Positions 45,205-54,630 of a stretch of DNA of 64,000 nucleotides are shown here, one piece after another; the stretch's first letter is position 1, and the number at the start of each line of letters is the position of its first letter. The notes below the pieces were generated by a model. It saw nothing but the letters and a program-made list of their open reading frames with translations. It had not been told where the DNA came from and did no database searches. Made by a program: the position numbers and the translations under genes. This DNA comes from Prolixibacteraceae bacterium (GTDB lineage Bacteria > Bacteroidota > Bacteroidia > Bacteroidales > Prolixibacteraceae), in the NCBI GenBank assembly GCA_019163175.1, contig JAFLKN010000003.1, positions 62,001 through 126,000 of the forward strand, in the 5' to 3' direction.

Positions 45205-47034
45205 ATGAAAAAGACCAATTTCACTACCCTCGTCTTATTGCTTCTCGGTTCCATGCTCTTTGCCCAATCTTCCAAAATTCAGGGCGAGATTAAAAAATGG
45301 CACACCATCAGTCTGCAATTCGACGGGCCACAATGCAGCGAAACCGATTTCAGCCCCAATCCTTTTCTTGATTACCGGGTTGAAGTTACGTTCACAAAGG
45401 GCCACAAATCATACAAGATACCCGGATTTTTTGCTGCCGACGGAAATGCTGCCGAAACATCGGCCACTTCAGGAAATAAATGGCAGGTCAACTTTGTTCC
45501 CGATGAAGCCGGAAGCTGGAACTACCGGGTCTCGTTCCGAAGTGGGAAAGACATTGCCATCAGCGATGAACCTGAAAATGGGAAAATCATCGCTCCGGAT
45601 GGAATTTCCGGATCATTTCAGGTGGCTGATGCTGATCCAAAAGCTTCAGGATTCCTTTCCAAAGGACGGATTATTCCAACTTTGGGAGAACGTTACCTGA
45701 AATTTGCCGGAACAGGTGAATATTTCCTGAAAAACGGGGCCGACAGTCCGGAGAATTTTCTGGCCTATATTGATTTTGACCAAACCTACCGATACGGAAA
45801 TAAAGCCATAATCCGCGAAGGAGAAGCCAACCCGAAGGAAAGTTGTCACAAATACGAATCGCACATCAAGGACTGGAAAAGCGGAGATCCGACCTGGCAA
45901 AGTGGTAAAGGCAAAGGGATTATTGGCGCTCTGAATTATCTGGCTTCGCAAGGCGTTAACTCGCAATACATGCTTACCATGAATATTCAGGGCGATGGCA
46001 AAGACGTTTGGCCTTATGCCGACCACAACGAACGCTATCGTTTTGATTGCTCGAAGTTGGCACAGTGGAACATTGTTTTCAACCACATGGACCGGCTTGG
46101 AATGATGATGCATTTCGTGCTTCAGGAAACCGAAAACGAATGTTTGCTCGACGGCGGACACACTGCTGTACAACGCAAAGTATATCTGCGCGAACTGGTC
46201 GCCCGCTTTGGTCACCATTTAGGAATTACCTGGAATATGGGCGAAGAAAACGGCCCAGCCGACTGGACTCCGGTTGCACAAACCGACCAAATGCGCAAAG
46301 ACATGGCCAACTACCTGAAAACCATCAATCCTTACCCAAATTTTGTTGTCGTTCATACGCATTCCGACGATTTACATCAGGATTTAGTACTCAATCCGTT
46401 GCTGGGGTTTCAATCGCTCGATGGTCCTTCGATGCAAATTCACAGTGCCGAACATGCCAATAACCGGATAGCTCATTTTATTGCCGAATCGTCCAAAACG
46501 AAAAAGCAGTGGGTGGTCATGTTCGATGAACTTGGCCCGGCACACAAAGGTGTAATGCCCGATCAGTTCGATGCACAGCACGACACGGTTCGCCATTACG
46601 CACTGTGGGGCAGCCTGATGGCCGGTGCAGCCGGTGCCGAGTGGTATTTTGGATACCGCTATCCGCACAACGATTTGATGTGCGAAGACTTCCGCAGCCG
46701 CGAGTTGTGGTGGAAACAAACCCGAATTGCCACTGATTTTTTCCTGAACAATCTTCCGCTTGCCGAAATGAAACCAGCTAACGAATTGGTTGACGCTAAA
46801 GATGCTTTTTGTCTTGCAAAAGCCGGTGAAACGTATGTAGTTTATCTTCCGCAGACAGGAAACCCAACAATCGAACTGCCATTGGGAAAATACTCTGTGA
46901 AATGGTTCAACCCGAGGACAGGAGGAAACTTACAGGATGGTAAGCTGACAACACTGACCGGCGGTAGAAAAGTCTCCGTTGGATTGCCTCCCGTCAAGGA
47001 TGGAAAAGATTGGGTAATCGTCATCAGAAAGTAA
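45205..47034 (+). CDS. Secreted DUF5060-domain glycoside hydrolase-like protein
   Basis: A signal peptide (KKTNFTTLVLLLLGSMLFAQ) leads into an Ig-like DUF5060 domain (about 25-120: RVEVTFTKGHKSYKIPGFFA; NFVPDEAGSWNYRVSF). A TIM-barrel-like domain follows (about 150-520: FVLQETENECLLDGGH; LGITWNMGEENGPADW, with a likely acid/base Glu in GEEN; and VMFDELGPAH with a likely nucleophile). The C-terminus (about 530-605, AFCLAKAGETYVVYLPQ) resembles the collagen-binding-like cap common in this group. It probably cleaves a plant- or alga-type glycan; specificity is not evident. Confidence 0.75.
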   Translation: MKKTNFTTLVLLLLGSMLFAQSSKIQGEIKKWHTISLQFDGPQCSETDFSPNPFLDYRVEVTFTKGHKSYKIPGFFAADGNAAETSATSGNKWQVNFVPDEAGSWNYRVSFRSGKDIAISDEPENGKIIAPDGISGSFQVADADPKASGFLSKGRIIPTLGERYLKFAGTGEYFLKNGADSPENFLAYIDFDQTYRYGNKAIIREGEANPKESCHKYESHIKDWKSGDPTWQSGKGKGIIGALNYLASQGVNSQYMLTMNIQGDGKDVWPYADHNERYRFDCSKLAQWNIVFNHMDRLGMMMHFVLQETENECLLDGGHTAVQRKVYLRELVARFGHHLGITWNMGEENGPADWTPVAQTDQMRKDMANYLKTINPYPNFVVVHTHSDDLHQDLVLNPLLGFQSLDGPSMQIHSAEHANNRIAHFIAESSKTKKQWVVMFDELGPAHKGVMPDQFDAQHDTVRHYALWGSLMAGAAGAEWYFGYRYPHNDLMCEDFRSRELWWKQTRIATDFFLNNLPLAEMKPANELVDAKDAFCLAKAGETYVVYLPQTGNPTIELPLGKYSVKWFNPRTGGNLQDGKLTTLTGGRKVSVGLPPVKDGKDWVIVIRK

Positions 47035-47112
47035 CTTTTCCATTTGGGAAGTAACAAATAGAACAAAAGTAGATTCAGGTTGTACCTAAATCAATTCAAC
47101 AAATCCGTACAC

Positions 47113-47316
47113 ATGAACTTAGCAACATTTATTCCCAACTTCCATTGGATTCCGGTCATTGTGATGACCATTGTTTCATTTGCGCTGGGCGCTGTCTGGC
47201 ATCAAAAATTCCTGTTTGGCAAAACCTTAACAGACGAAAACAAATCAAAACTCGACAAGAATATGAATATGATGTCTCTTTTGCTGCTCAGTGAATTATA
47301 TTTGTTGTCAAAATAA
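47113..47316 (+). pseudogene. Truncated DUF1761 membrane protein gene
   Basis: Starting at the ATG 47113, 67 codons give the N-terminus of a DUF1761-type protein (IPVIVMTIVSFALGAVWHQK, FLFGKTL). These proteins are normally about 130-140 residues with about four membrane segments; here a stop falls after one and a half, and the last residues (SELYLLSK) do not fit the family. It is probably a decayed remnant between two enzyme genes. Confidence 0.5.
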
Positions 47317-47331
47317 AATCATAAACCCAAA

Positions 47332-48147
47332 ATGAAACGTATTCTTTCTCTTCTACTTGTTATTTGGACTTTTTCATCAGTTCAGGCCGCCATCGTCGAT
47401 ACCATCCAAGTGTTCAGCTCCTCGATGCAGAAAAATATTAAAGCTGTAATAGTCACTCCCGACAATTATGCTTCGGTACAGAAATTACCGGTGGTGTATT
47501 TGTTGCATGGGTATAGTGGGAACCACCTCGACTGGATTAACAAAGCCAAAGGTTTTGAAAAAGCCGCCGACTTGCACAACCTGATTATTGTTTGTCCCGA
47601 TGGGGGATTCAGCAGCTGGTACTGGGATAGTCCGATTGATCCAAAATCGCAATACGAAACTTTTATTTCTTCGGAACTGGTAAAAGCAATCGACAGCAAA
47701 TACAAAACCATTCAGGATCGTAAAGGGCGCGGAATCACCGGCCTGAGCATGGGCGGACACGGAGCACTGTATCTTGGAATAAAGCATCAGGATGTGTTTG
47801 GCGCTGCGGGTAGCATGAGTGGAGGAGTAGATATTCGTCCGTTCCCAAATAACTGGGACATGGCTAAACGTCTAGGAACTTATGCCGAGCAACCCGAGCG
47901 CTGGGAAAAGAATACGGTAATCAACTTGCTTCATCTGCTGATGCCCAATTCGCTGGCCTTGATCATTGATTGCGGAACTGACGATTTCTTTTTCAAGGTA
48001 AATGAAAACCTGCACCAGCAATTGCTATACCTCAACATTCCGCACGATTACTATACGCGACCCGGAGGCCACAGCTGGCCATACTGGACTAACTCGGTGA
48101 AGTTTCAAATGCTGTTTATGAGCAATCATTTCAACGGCACTAAGTAA
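47332..48147 (+). CDS. Secreted esterase of the esterase D/acetylxylan esterase-like family
   Basis: The 271-residue alpha/beta hydrolase has a signal peptide (KRILSLLLVIWTFSSVQAA). The nucleophile elbow is GLSMGGHGAL (Ser at about 142), the oxyanion region lies at YLLHGYSGNHLDW, and the catalytic Asp and His are probably in DCGTDDFFF (about 217) and RPGGHSWPYW (His near 246). The family includes feruloyl and acetyl esterases that strip side groups from plant glycans. It precedes GH43 and a second esterase gene. Confidence 0.85.
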   Translation: MKRILSLLLVIWTFSSVQAAIVDTIQVFSSSMQKNIKAVIVTPDNYASVQKLPVVYLLHGYSGNHLDWINKAKGFEKAADLHNLIIVCPDGGFSSWYWDSPIDPKSQYETFISSELVKAIDSKYKTIQDRKGRGITGLSMGGHGALYLGIKHQDVFGAAGSMSGGVDIRPFPNNWDMAKRLGTYAEQPERWEKNTVINLLHLLMPNSLALIIDCGTDDFFFKVNENLHQQLLYLNIPHDYYTRPGGHSWPYWTNSVKFQMLFMSNHFNGTK

Positions 48148-48162
48148 TAGCGCCGATAACAA

Positions 48163-48210
48163 TTTCAAGTTCCAAATTTCAAGTTTCGCTTTAGAATTTG
48201 GAACTTGAAA
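48163..48210. repeat. 16-bp perfect inverted repeat between esterase and GH43 genes
   Basis: TTTCAAGTTCCAAATT (48163-48178) and AATTTGGAACTTGAAA (48195-48210) are exact reverse complements round a 16-bp loop. Related TTGAAACCTG words recur at 58405-58447. It may be a terminator or processing hairpin, though the T-run after it is short. Confidence 0.7.
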
Positions 48211-48309
48211 CCTGAAACTATTTTAAGTGACATTCCACACTTTAAGCTTGTCTTTTACTTTGAAGCTTTTAACTTTACCTGTCGAAATTTAAACCTAAAC
48301 CTACCCGCA

Positions 48310-49434
48310 ATGATCCGAAGAATCTACCTGCTTTTTATTGCCCTGTTTTGCACTTTATGCCTGAATGCACAAAAGACCAAACAATTCACACCCGGCGAAA
48401 TCTGGAACGACAACAACGGTAAACACATCAATGCGCATGGCGGCGGAATCTTGTTTCACAAGGGCATTTACTACTGGTATGGCGAGCATAAAATTGCAGG
48501 CAAAATAGGGAACTCAGCACAAGTTGGCGTTAGCTGCTATTCGTCGAAAGACTTGTACAACTGGAAAGACGAAAGCATCGCCCTGAAGGTGGATGAAGAT
48601 CCGAACAGCGACATTACCAAAGGCTGTACCCTCGAACGACCCAAAGTAATATACAATACCAAAACGAAAAAGTTTGTGATGTGGTTTCACCTCGAACTGA
48701 AAGGGAAAGGCTATTATGCAGCGCGCAGCGGCGTGGCTGTAAGTGACAAACCCGAAGGTCCGTTCACTTTCCTCAAAAGCTTTCGGCCCAATGCCGGTTT
48801 CTGGCCGGTCAACGTTCAGCCCTGTCACAAAAAACCGGTTTCTCCTGATGTAAAAGATTCGTATTGCGGAGGGAAAGGCTGTCTGTCAGCACCGGTTGAT
48901 TCGGTTAACCTGCTGGGTCGGGATTTCAAAGGTGGACAAATGGCCCGCGACATGAATTTGTTCGTTGACGATGATGAAACTGCCTACCACATCTATTCTT
49001 CTGAAGAAAACAGCACCCTGCATATTTCGAAACTTTCTGATGATTACCTCTCCTGTTCCGGAGAATATTACCGCGTTTTTGTTGGCCGATACATGGAAGG
49101 CGCAACCCTGTTTAAATGTTGTGGAAAATATTACATCATCGCTTCCGACTGTACAGGTTGGAATCCAAACGCTGCCCGGTCTGCCGTTGCCGATGAAATT
49201 TTCGGAGAATGGAAAGAACTCGGTAATCCGGCAGTGGGCAAAGATTCGGAGCTTACATTTCACTCCCAAAGTACGTATGTACTAAAAGTTCAGGGTAAAA
49301 ATGACAGCTATATTTTTATGGGCGATCGCTGGACTCCGGATAATCCGATTGATGGCCGCTACGTTTGGCTGCCCATTAAATTCGAAAACGGCGCACCGAA
49401 GATGTATTGGCAAGATAAATGGAGCCTGAATTGA
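48310..49434 (+). CDS. Secreted GH43-family glycosidase, galactanase-like
   Basis: The ATG at 48310 gives a proper signal peptide (IRRIYLLFIALFCTLCLNAQ); the in-frame start at 48205 would add a leaderless 35 residues. The 374-residue mature region is a five-bladed propeller with HINAHGGGILFHKGIYYWYG near 34, GVSCYSSKDLYNWKDE near 66, and RDMNLFVDDDETAYHIYSSE near 200. The AHGGGIL opening is typical of the GH43 subfamilies that include exo-beta-1,3-galactanases and arabinofuranosidases; which activity applies here is not fixed by sequence. Confidence 0.82.
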   Translation: MIRRIYLLFIALFCTLCLNAQKTKQFTPGEIWNDNNGKHINAHGGGILFHKGIYYWYGEHKIAGKIGNSAQVGVSCYSSKDLYNWKDESIALKVDEDPNSDITKGCTLERPKVIYNTKTKKFVMWFHLELKGKGYYAARSGVAVSDKPEGPFTFLKSFRPNAGFWPVNVQPCHKKPVSPDVKDSYCGGKGCLSAPVDSVNLLGRDFKGGQMARDMNLFVDDDETAYHIYSSEENSTLHISKLSDDYLSCSGEYYRVFVGRYMEGATLFKCCGKYYIIASDCTGWNPNAARSAVADEIFGEWKELGNPAVGKDSELTFHSQSTYVLKVQGKNDSYIFMGDRWTPDNPIDGRYVWLPIKFENGAPKMYWQDKWSLN

Positions 49435-49516
49435 GAATATTGAATATTGGAATCCCGAATTACTCTAAACATGCAACACGCAACCCATTACTCGTAACAA
49501 CCTAAATAAGATAACA

Positions 49517-50905
49517 ATGAAACGCATTTTAACTATTCTTTTCCTACTGATCGCCTTCAACTCTGCTTTGTTTGCCAAAATCATTCTTCCATCGGTATTT
49601 GCCGACAACATGGTCCTTCAGCAAAACTCAACTGTTGCCATCTGGGGCTGGTCCGATCCGGGTGAAACTGTTAAAATTGTAGCTGGCTGGAACAGCAAAG
49701 ACACCATCAAAGTGAAAGCTGACAATTCTTCAAAATGGATCACTTCAATAAAAACAATTGCTGCAGGAGGTCCTTATTCCATTCGCATTTTAGGAAGCAG
49801 CCGCGTGGAACTAAAAAATGTGATGTTGGGCGAAGTATGGATTTGCAGCGGCCAGTCGAACATGGAATGGAGTGTAAATGCTAAAATTATAAATGGGGAA
49901 GAAGAAGCTGCTAAAGCAAACCATCCGAACATCCGGATTTTTCATGTGCAGAAAATTGGAGCCCAATATCCGCAAGAAAACTGTAACGCCACCTGGACGG
50001 TTTGTTCTCCCGAGACCATGCGTTCAACCAGCGCAATTGGCTATTTCTTTGCCCGCGAATTACAGCAAAAACTGAATGTTCCGGTTGGAATCATCGTTTC
50101 AGCATGGGGCGGAACACCTGCTGAAGTCTGGATTGAAAAAAGTCGGATCGAAAAGAATGCAACGCTGAATGCCCACAAGTACAATGAAAAATACGATTGG
50201 TGGCCCGGGACTCCCGGAACCCTTTATAATTCGATGATTGCACCATTTGTTCCCTACGGAATTGCAGGGGCCATATGGTATCAGGGCGAATCGAACTGCA
50301 ACAACCATCAAATTTACAGCGAGCTGATGAAAACTCTGATTGAGAATTGGCGTGCCGATTTTAAGAAAGAATTCCCCTTCTATCTGGTGCAGATTGCGCC
50401 TTATACCTACGGTGATAAAGGCACTTCGGAATTTGTCCGCGAGCAGCAGGAATTGATCACCAGAACTGTTCCGAATACTGGAATGATAGTGATTTCCGAT
50501 TTGGTTGACAATGTCAAAGACATACACCCCCGCAATAAAATTGATGTGGGCAAGCGGCTGGCTAATTATGCATTGGCCGAAACCTACAAGCAAAATATAG
50601 GCGCCTACAAAAGCCCGGCCTATCAATCGATGCAGCTTGAAAAAGATAAACTTCGGGTGTCGTTTAGCAATGTGCTGACAGGCTTAAAATCGACTGGTAA
50701 AACACCTGCACAATTCCTGATTGCCGGTGACGACCAAAAATTTGTTCCCGCTACTGCTAAAATTGAAGGAAGTACTGTCATCCTTTCCTCTAAACTGGTA
50801 AAGACACCGGTTTCTGTCCGCTTCTGTTTCGACGACACATCGATGCCCGATGTGTTCAGCAACGAAGGTTTGCCACTTGCTCCATTCCGGACTGATAAGT
50901 GGTAG
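49517..50905 (+). CDS. Secreted sialate O-acetylesterase-like SGNH esterase
   Basis: The 462-residue protein has a signal peptide and the block I motif GEVWICSGQSNMEW (Ser near 117), block with SAWGGTPAEVWIE (about 197) and GAIWYQGESNC (about 255), and a C-terminal catalytic DxxH-like segment VKDIHPRNKIDVGKRLA (His near 337). This is the sialate 9-O-acetylesterase family, which in Bacteroidota PULs often de-acetylates plant polysaccharides and not sialic acid. It follows GH43 and precedes the GH2 gene. Confidence 0.85.
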   Translation: MKRILTILFLLIAFNSALFAKIILPSVFADNMVLQQNSTVAIWGWSDPGETVKIVAGWNSKDTIKVKADNSSKWITSIKTIAAGGPYSIRILGSSRVELKNVMLGEVWICSGQSNMEWSVNAKIINGEEEAAKANHPNIRIFHVQKIGAQYPQENCNATWTVCSPETMRSTSAIGYFFARELQQKLNVPVGIIVSAWGGTPAEVWIEKSRIEKNATLNAHKYNEKYDWWPGTPGTLYNSMIAPFVPYGIAGAIWYQGESNCNNHQIYSELMKTLIENWRADFKKEFPFYLVQIAPYTYGDKGTSEFVREQQELITRTVPNTGMIVISDLVDNVKDIHPRNKIDVGKRLANYALAETYKQNIGAYKSPAYQSMQLEKDKLRVSFSNVLTGLKSTGKTPAQFLIAGDDQKFVPATAKIEGSTVILSSKLVKTPVSVRFCFDDTSMPDVFSNEGLPLAPFRTDKW

Positions 50906-51226
50906 AAAAAAGTGCCTAAAGTGAGCTAGAGTTCTGAGTGCCTAAAGTTAAAAGATGAGTATTCGTTCCCTCGTCAAATAAATAATAGGAGCGCGACTGG
51001 CCTGGGCCGGTGAGCCGAAAAACAAGTGAAGACTGCGTTAAAAAATCTTTTCTGCTTGAGCCGAAGGCGAGTTTAAAAGATTTTAGCCGTCAAACGCCAG
51101 TTTTTCGTGCGAAGCGGGCTAAGCCTTGACTTTTTTTGAATTCTTTTTTGTGGCAAGACAAAAAAGAATTTGGGGATTTGGGGCAAAGCCCCAACGTTAC
51201 ATACTTTTTTCAGGTATTGAATCGGA
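50906..51226. repeat. Structured non-coding element before the GH2 gene
   Basis: This 321-bp gap has no gene. It holds a direct repeat AGTGCCTAAAGT (50911-50922 and 50937-50948); an imperfect hairpin with AAAATCTTTT/AAAAGATTTT arms at about 51034-51102; a perfect 13-bp stem AATTCTTTTTTGT/ACAAAAAAGAATT (51139-51170); and a hairpin TTGGGGC-AAA-GCCCCAA (51178-51194). Its composition is richer in G+C than nearby gaps. It resembles a dispersed intergenic repeat or mobile-element remnant, not a coding region. Confidence 0.5.
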
Positions 51227-51234
51227 TATCTTTG
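51227..51234 (+). promoter_or_regulatory. Promoter -7 element of the GH2 gene
   Basis: TATCTTTG matches TAnnTTTG exactly, giving a start about 15 nt before the ATG at 51256. The -33 region lacks a clear TTG at 19-21 bp. Confidence 0.5.
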
Positions 51235-51255
51235 AATTTAAATAAAACCTAACCA

Positions 51256-53724
51256 ATGAGAAAACTAACATTCAATAAAAAGAGCAAATGGACAACATTT
51301 CTGATGTTGCTGGCCATTTTCGTGTTCGCATCGTGCAACTCAAAAGTTGATTTTACAAACCGGAATCAGAATTTTGACTCCGGATGGAAATTCCAATTGG
51401 GAGACGCTACCGGTGCCGAAACGACCACTTTCGACGATTCCCAATGGATGCAACTCGATCTTCCACACGACTGGAGCATCGAAGATTTAGCAACTGTTGA
51501 AGGTAAAAAGCAAGTTGGTCCGTTTTCAGAAGATAGTCCGGGCAAAGGCTCCACCGGAAATGTGTTAGGAGGAATCGGTTGGTACCGCAAAACATTCACG
51601 CTCGACAAATCTTCGGAAACTAAAAAAGTGCAAATCCTGTTCGATGGGGTTTACATGAATTCAGAAGTCTGGATCAATGGTAAGTCGCTGGGAGTGCACC
51701 CTTATGGATACACCCCGTTTTATTACGACCTCACTCCCTACCTGAAACCAGTCGGGGAACCAAATCTGCTGGCAGTAAAAGTAAACAACCAAGGCAAAAA
51801 CAGTCGCTGGTACAGCGGATCAGGGATTTACCGTCATGTCGATCTGATTGTCACCGAAAAAATACATCTGCCAGTTTGGGGTATTTTTGTAACTACTCCT
51901 GAAGTAACTACTGAAAGAGCTTTGGTTAAATTTAAGATCAAAGTAAATAATGAAACCAGGCAAAAAGGCAAGCTTGTGATTTCCACACATATTGTATCTC
52001 CTGAAGGACAAACGATAACCAATGCAAAAACCACTATTAATCCTTTTGAAGATGAGAATCATGATACTGAGCAAATCTTCGAGATTTTAAAACCATCACT
52101 TTGGTCGGTTGATGCACCAGTTTTGTACAATGCTGTTACCGAAGTTTCCTTTAAGGGCAAAGTGGTTGACCAACAAACCACCACTTTCGGGATTCGTTCG
52201 CTCGAATTCAGCGCTGAAAAAGGCTTTTTACTGAATGGTGAAAGAATACTCCTTAAAGGCGGTTGCATGCACCACGACAATGGTCCATTGGGCTCTGCCA
52301 CCATTGATCGCGCCGAAGAACGCCGCGTGGAGCTGATGAAAAAGTTCGGATTCAATGCCATTCGTACCAGTCACAATCCACCATCAAGGCAGTTTTTGGA
52401 TGCCTGCGACCGGCTAGGTGTTTTGGTCATTGATGAATCGTTTGACCAATGGCAGCGCCCCAAAAACCCGGAAGATTACAACCTGTATTTCGACCAATGG
52501 CACCAACGCGATGTGGAAGCGATGGTTATGCGCGACCGCAATCATCCATCAGTAATTATTTGGAGTATTGGCAACGAAATACCTGAGCGTGCCGACTCTT
52601 CGGGTCTCGAAATCACTAAAAAGCTGAGCGCTATAATTAAAACTATCGATACAAGCCGACCCGTTACTGCTGCCATTTGCGAATTTTGGGATCACAAAGG
52701 CAAGCCCTGGGAAGACACCGATCCTGCTTTTGAACTCCTTGATATTGGCGGTTACAACTACCAATGGGAGCGTTACGAAAGTGATCACGAAAAATTTCCG
52801 CAACGCACAATGATTGGCACCGAATCGGTGGCTAAAGAAGCCCTCGAAAATTGGCAAATGGTTGAAAAATTTCCGTTTGTACTGGGCGATTTCGTTTGGA
52901 CTGCCATGGATTACCTGGGTGAATCGGGCATTGGTCATGCACTGCTGACTTCACCAACTGACAAGCCGCAATTCTCGCCGGGATGGCCCTGGTACAATGC
53001 TTATTGTGGGGACATCGATATTTGCGGGTTTAAGAAACCTCAGTCTTACTTCCGCGATGTTGTCTGGAAAATCAGCAATCTGGAAATGGCAGTTCATGCA
53101 CCTATTCCTTCAGGAATGAAAGAAATTGTAAGTTTCTGGGGTTGGGCAGACGAACAACAAAGCTGGAACTGGGCCGGCAGCGAAGGCAAAAAACTTCAGG
53201 TAAATGTGTATTCCAATTATCCTGAGATAAGGTTGGAACTGAACGGAAAAGTAATTGGCACCAAACCGGTTTCTGCAGATACCAAACTGACCGCAACTTT
53301 TGAAGTTCCTTACGAAGCTGGCGAATTGAAAGCCATTGCCCTTCAGGATGGAAAAGAAATGGGAACAAAAACGTTGAAAACAAGTGGCAAACCAGCCAAA
53401 ATTCGTTTAACAGCCGATCGTTCAGAAATAAATGCCAGCCGAAACGATTTATCGTATGTGACCATTGAATTGGTTGATGAAGCTGGCAATTTGGTACCCG
53501 ATGCCGTTTTTCCCATCCAATTTAAAGTGGAAGGTTCAGGCGAAATGGCTGCTGTTGAAAATGGCAATCCAACTGATATGAAAAGCTTCCGTCAGCCACA
53601 AGTCCAGAGCTTCAAGGGGAAATGCCTGGTAATTTTGCGCCCTACAGGAACTGTTGGAGAAATAAAACTGAAAGCTGAATCAGCAGGATTGGAATTTGCA
53701 GAAACAATCGTTCAAGTAAAATAA
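51256..53724 (+). CDS. GH2 family beta-galactosidase-like lipoprotein
   Basis: The 822-residue protein carries a lipoprotein signal (LLAIFVFASCNSK, Cys near 27). Domains: sugar-binding (about 37-215: WKFQLGD, DLPHDWSIEDLA), immunoglobulin-like (220-310), TIM barrel (315-600) with acid/base Glu in VIIWSIGNEIPE (near 438) and nucleophile Glu in MIGTESVA (near 519), and two C-terminal beta domains. This fits GH2 beta-galactosidases. The lipid anchor and secreted neighbours suggest work on oligosaccharides in the periplasm or at the cell surface. It is 7 bp from the following phosphodiesterase gene. Confidence 0.92.
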   Translation: MRKLTFNKKSKWTTFLMLLAIFVFASCNSKVDFTNRNQNFDSGWKFQLGDATGAETTTFDDSQWMQLDLPHDWSIEDLATVEGKKQVGPFSEDSPGKGSTGNVLGGIGWYRKTFTLDKSSETKKVQILFDGVYMNSEVWINGKSLGVHPYGYTPFYYDLTPYLKPVGEPNLLAVKVNNQGKNSRWYSGSGIYRHVDLIVTEKIHLPVWGIFVTTPEVTTERALVKFKIKVNNETRQKGKLVISTHIVSPEGQTITNAKTTINPFEDENHDTEQIFEILKPSLWSVDAPVLYNAVTEVSFKGKVVDQQTTTFGIRSLEFSAEKGFLLNGERILLKGGCMHHDNGPLGSATIDRAEERRVELMKKFGFNAIRTSHNPPSRQFLDACDRLGVLVIDESFDQWQRPKNPEDYNLYFDQWHQRDVEAMVMRDRNHPSVIIWSIGNEIPERADSSGLEITKKLSAIIKTIDTSRPVTAAICEFWDHKGKPWEDTDPAFELLDIGGYNYQWERYESDHEKFPQRTMIGTESVAKEALENWQMVEKFPFVLGDFVWTAMDYLGESGIGHALLTSPTDKPQFSPGWPWYNAYCGDIDICGFKKPQSYFRDVVWKISNLEMAVHAPIPSGMKEIVSFWGWADEQQSWNWAGSEGKKLQVNVYSNYPEIRLELNGKVIGTKPVSADTKLTATFEVPYEAGELKAIALQDGKEMGTKTLKTSGKPAKIRLTADRSEINASRNDLSYVTIELVDEAGNLVPDAVFPIQFKVEGSGEMAAVENGNPTDMKSFRQPQVQSFKGKCLVILRPTGTVGEIKLKAESAGLEFAETIVQVK

Positions 53725-53731
53725 ACCGATC

Positions 53732-54505
53732 ATGAAAAAATTGTTGTTTTTATTGTCGATTTTCTTTTGCAGTATTCTTTCGGCTCAAATCAGTTATACC
53801 AAATTAAACGCGCATTCGCACAACGATTACGAGCAAAAAGTTCCATTCGAATGGGCTTATAGCGCACATTTTGGATCGATTGAAGCTGACATTTGGGAAG
53901 TGAACGGCGAACTGTTTGTTGCTCACAACCGCGACCAGATAACTCCTGAAAAAACATTGGATGCACTATACATTCAGCCTGTTGTAGCCAAATTTCAGGA
54001 AAATAAAGGGAAAGCCTGGAAAGAGCGCGAGGGCACTTTTCAGCTTTTAATCGATTTGAAAACGCCTGTGGAACCAACCTTGAGCCTATTAGCCGAAAAG
54101 CTTAAAAAGTATCCGGAAGTATTCGACCAGACTACCAATCCAAATGCTGTAAGAATCGTGATTTCAGGAAACCAGCCCGAGCCCTCGCAATACAGCAATT
54201 ATCCGGCTATAATAAGTTTTGACGGACGACCTAACCAAAAATTTACTCCGGAACAATTGAAACGGGTGGCGATTATCAGCGACAACCTTGCGAATCAGAT
54301 TGCGTGGAGAGGGAAAAGAAATATTTCTCAGGACGATCTGAATAAAATAAATAAGCTAATTGGCGAGATGCACAGATTAAACAAGCCCATTAGATTCTGG
54401 AATTCGCCAGATACACCCGAAGCTTGGCAAGTTTTCAAAAATCTGAATATTGATTTTATCAATACCGACCATATTCAGCAACTCGCAGATTTTCTGAACA
54501 AATAA
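53732..54505 (+). CDS. Secreted GDPD/PI-PLC-like phosphodiesterase
   Basis: The 257-residue protein has a signal peptide (KKLLFLLSIFFCSILSAQ) and a PI-PLC-like barrel with LNAHSHNDYEQKVPFEWA near 25-42 (His pair), SIEADIWEVNGELFVAHNRD near 48 and QLLIDLKTP near 103, ending FINTDHIQQLADFL. The HNDY-type motif is typical of the AIM6/GDPD-like branch. Substrates of these secreted members are unknown. It lies 7 bp after GH2 and ends before a terminator, so the two probably share a transcript. Confidence 0.75.
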   Translation: MKKLLFLLSIFFCSILSAQISYTKLNAHSHNDYEQKVPFEWAYSAHFGSIEADIWEVNGELFVAHNRDQITPEKTLDALYIQPVVAKFQENKGKAWKEREGTFQLLIDLKTPVEPTLSLLAEKLKKYPEVFDQTTNPNAVRIVISGNQPEPSQYSNYPAIISFDGRPNQKFTPEQLKRVAIISDNLANQIAWRGKRNISQDDLNKINKLIGEMHRLNKPIRFWNSPDTPEAWQVFKNLNIDFINTDHIQQLADFLNK

Positions 54506-54523
54506 TAATCTCTGAGGATAAAG

Positions 54524-54567
54524 ACCGAGCTTGGTTTTCGAAAGATAGGCTCGGTTTTTTATTTTTT
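54524..54567 (+). terminator. Rho-independent terminator after the GH2-phosphodiesterase operon
   Basis: ACCGAGC (54524-54530) and GCTCGGT (54549-54555) pair perfectly and a T-run follows to about 54567. Confidence 0.75.
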
Positions 54568-54592
54568 TGAAGTTCTTATCAGGAAAACACAA

Positions 54593-54600
54593 TATCTTTG
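54593..54600 (+). promoter_or_regulatory. Promoter -7 element of the GH30 gene
   Basis: TATCTTTG matches TAnnTTTG exactly. A possible TTG at 54567-54569 lies 23 bp upstream, a little far. Confidence 0.45.
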
Positions 54601-54630
54601 ACCTCCGACTAAACAATCCGGAATTTTGGC

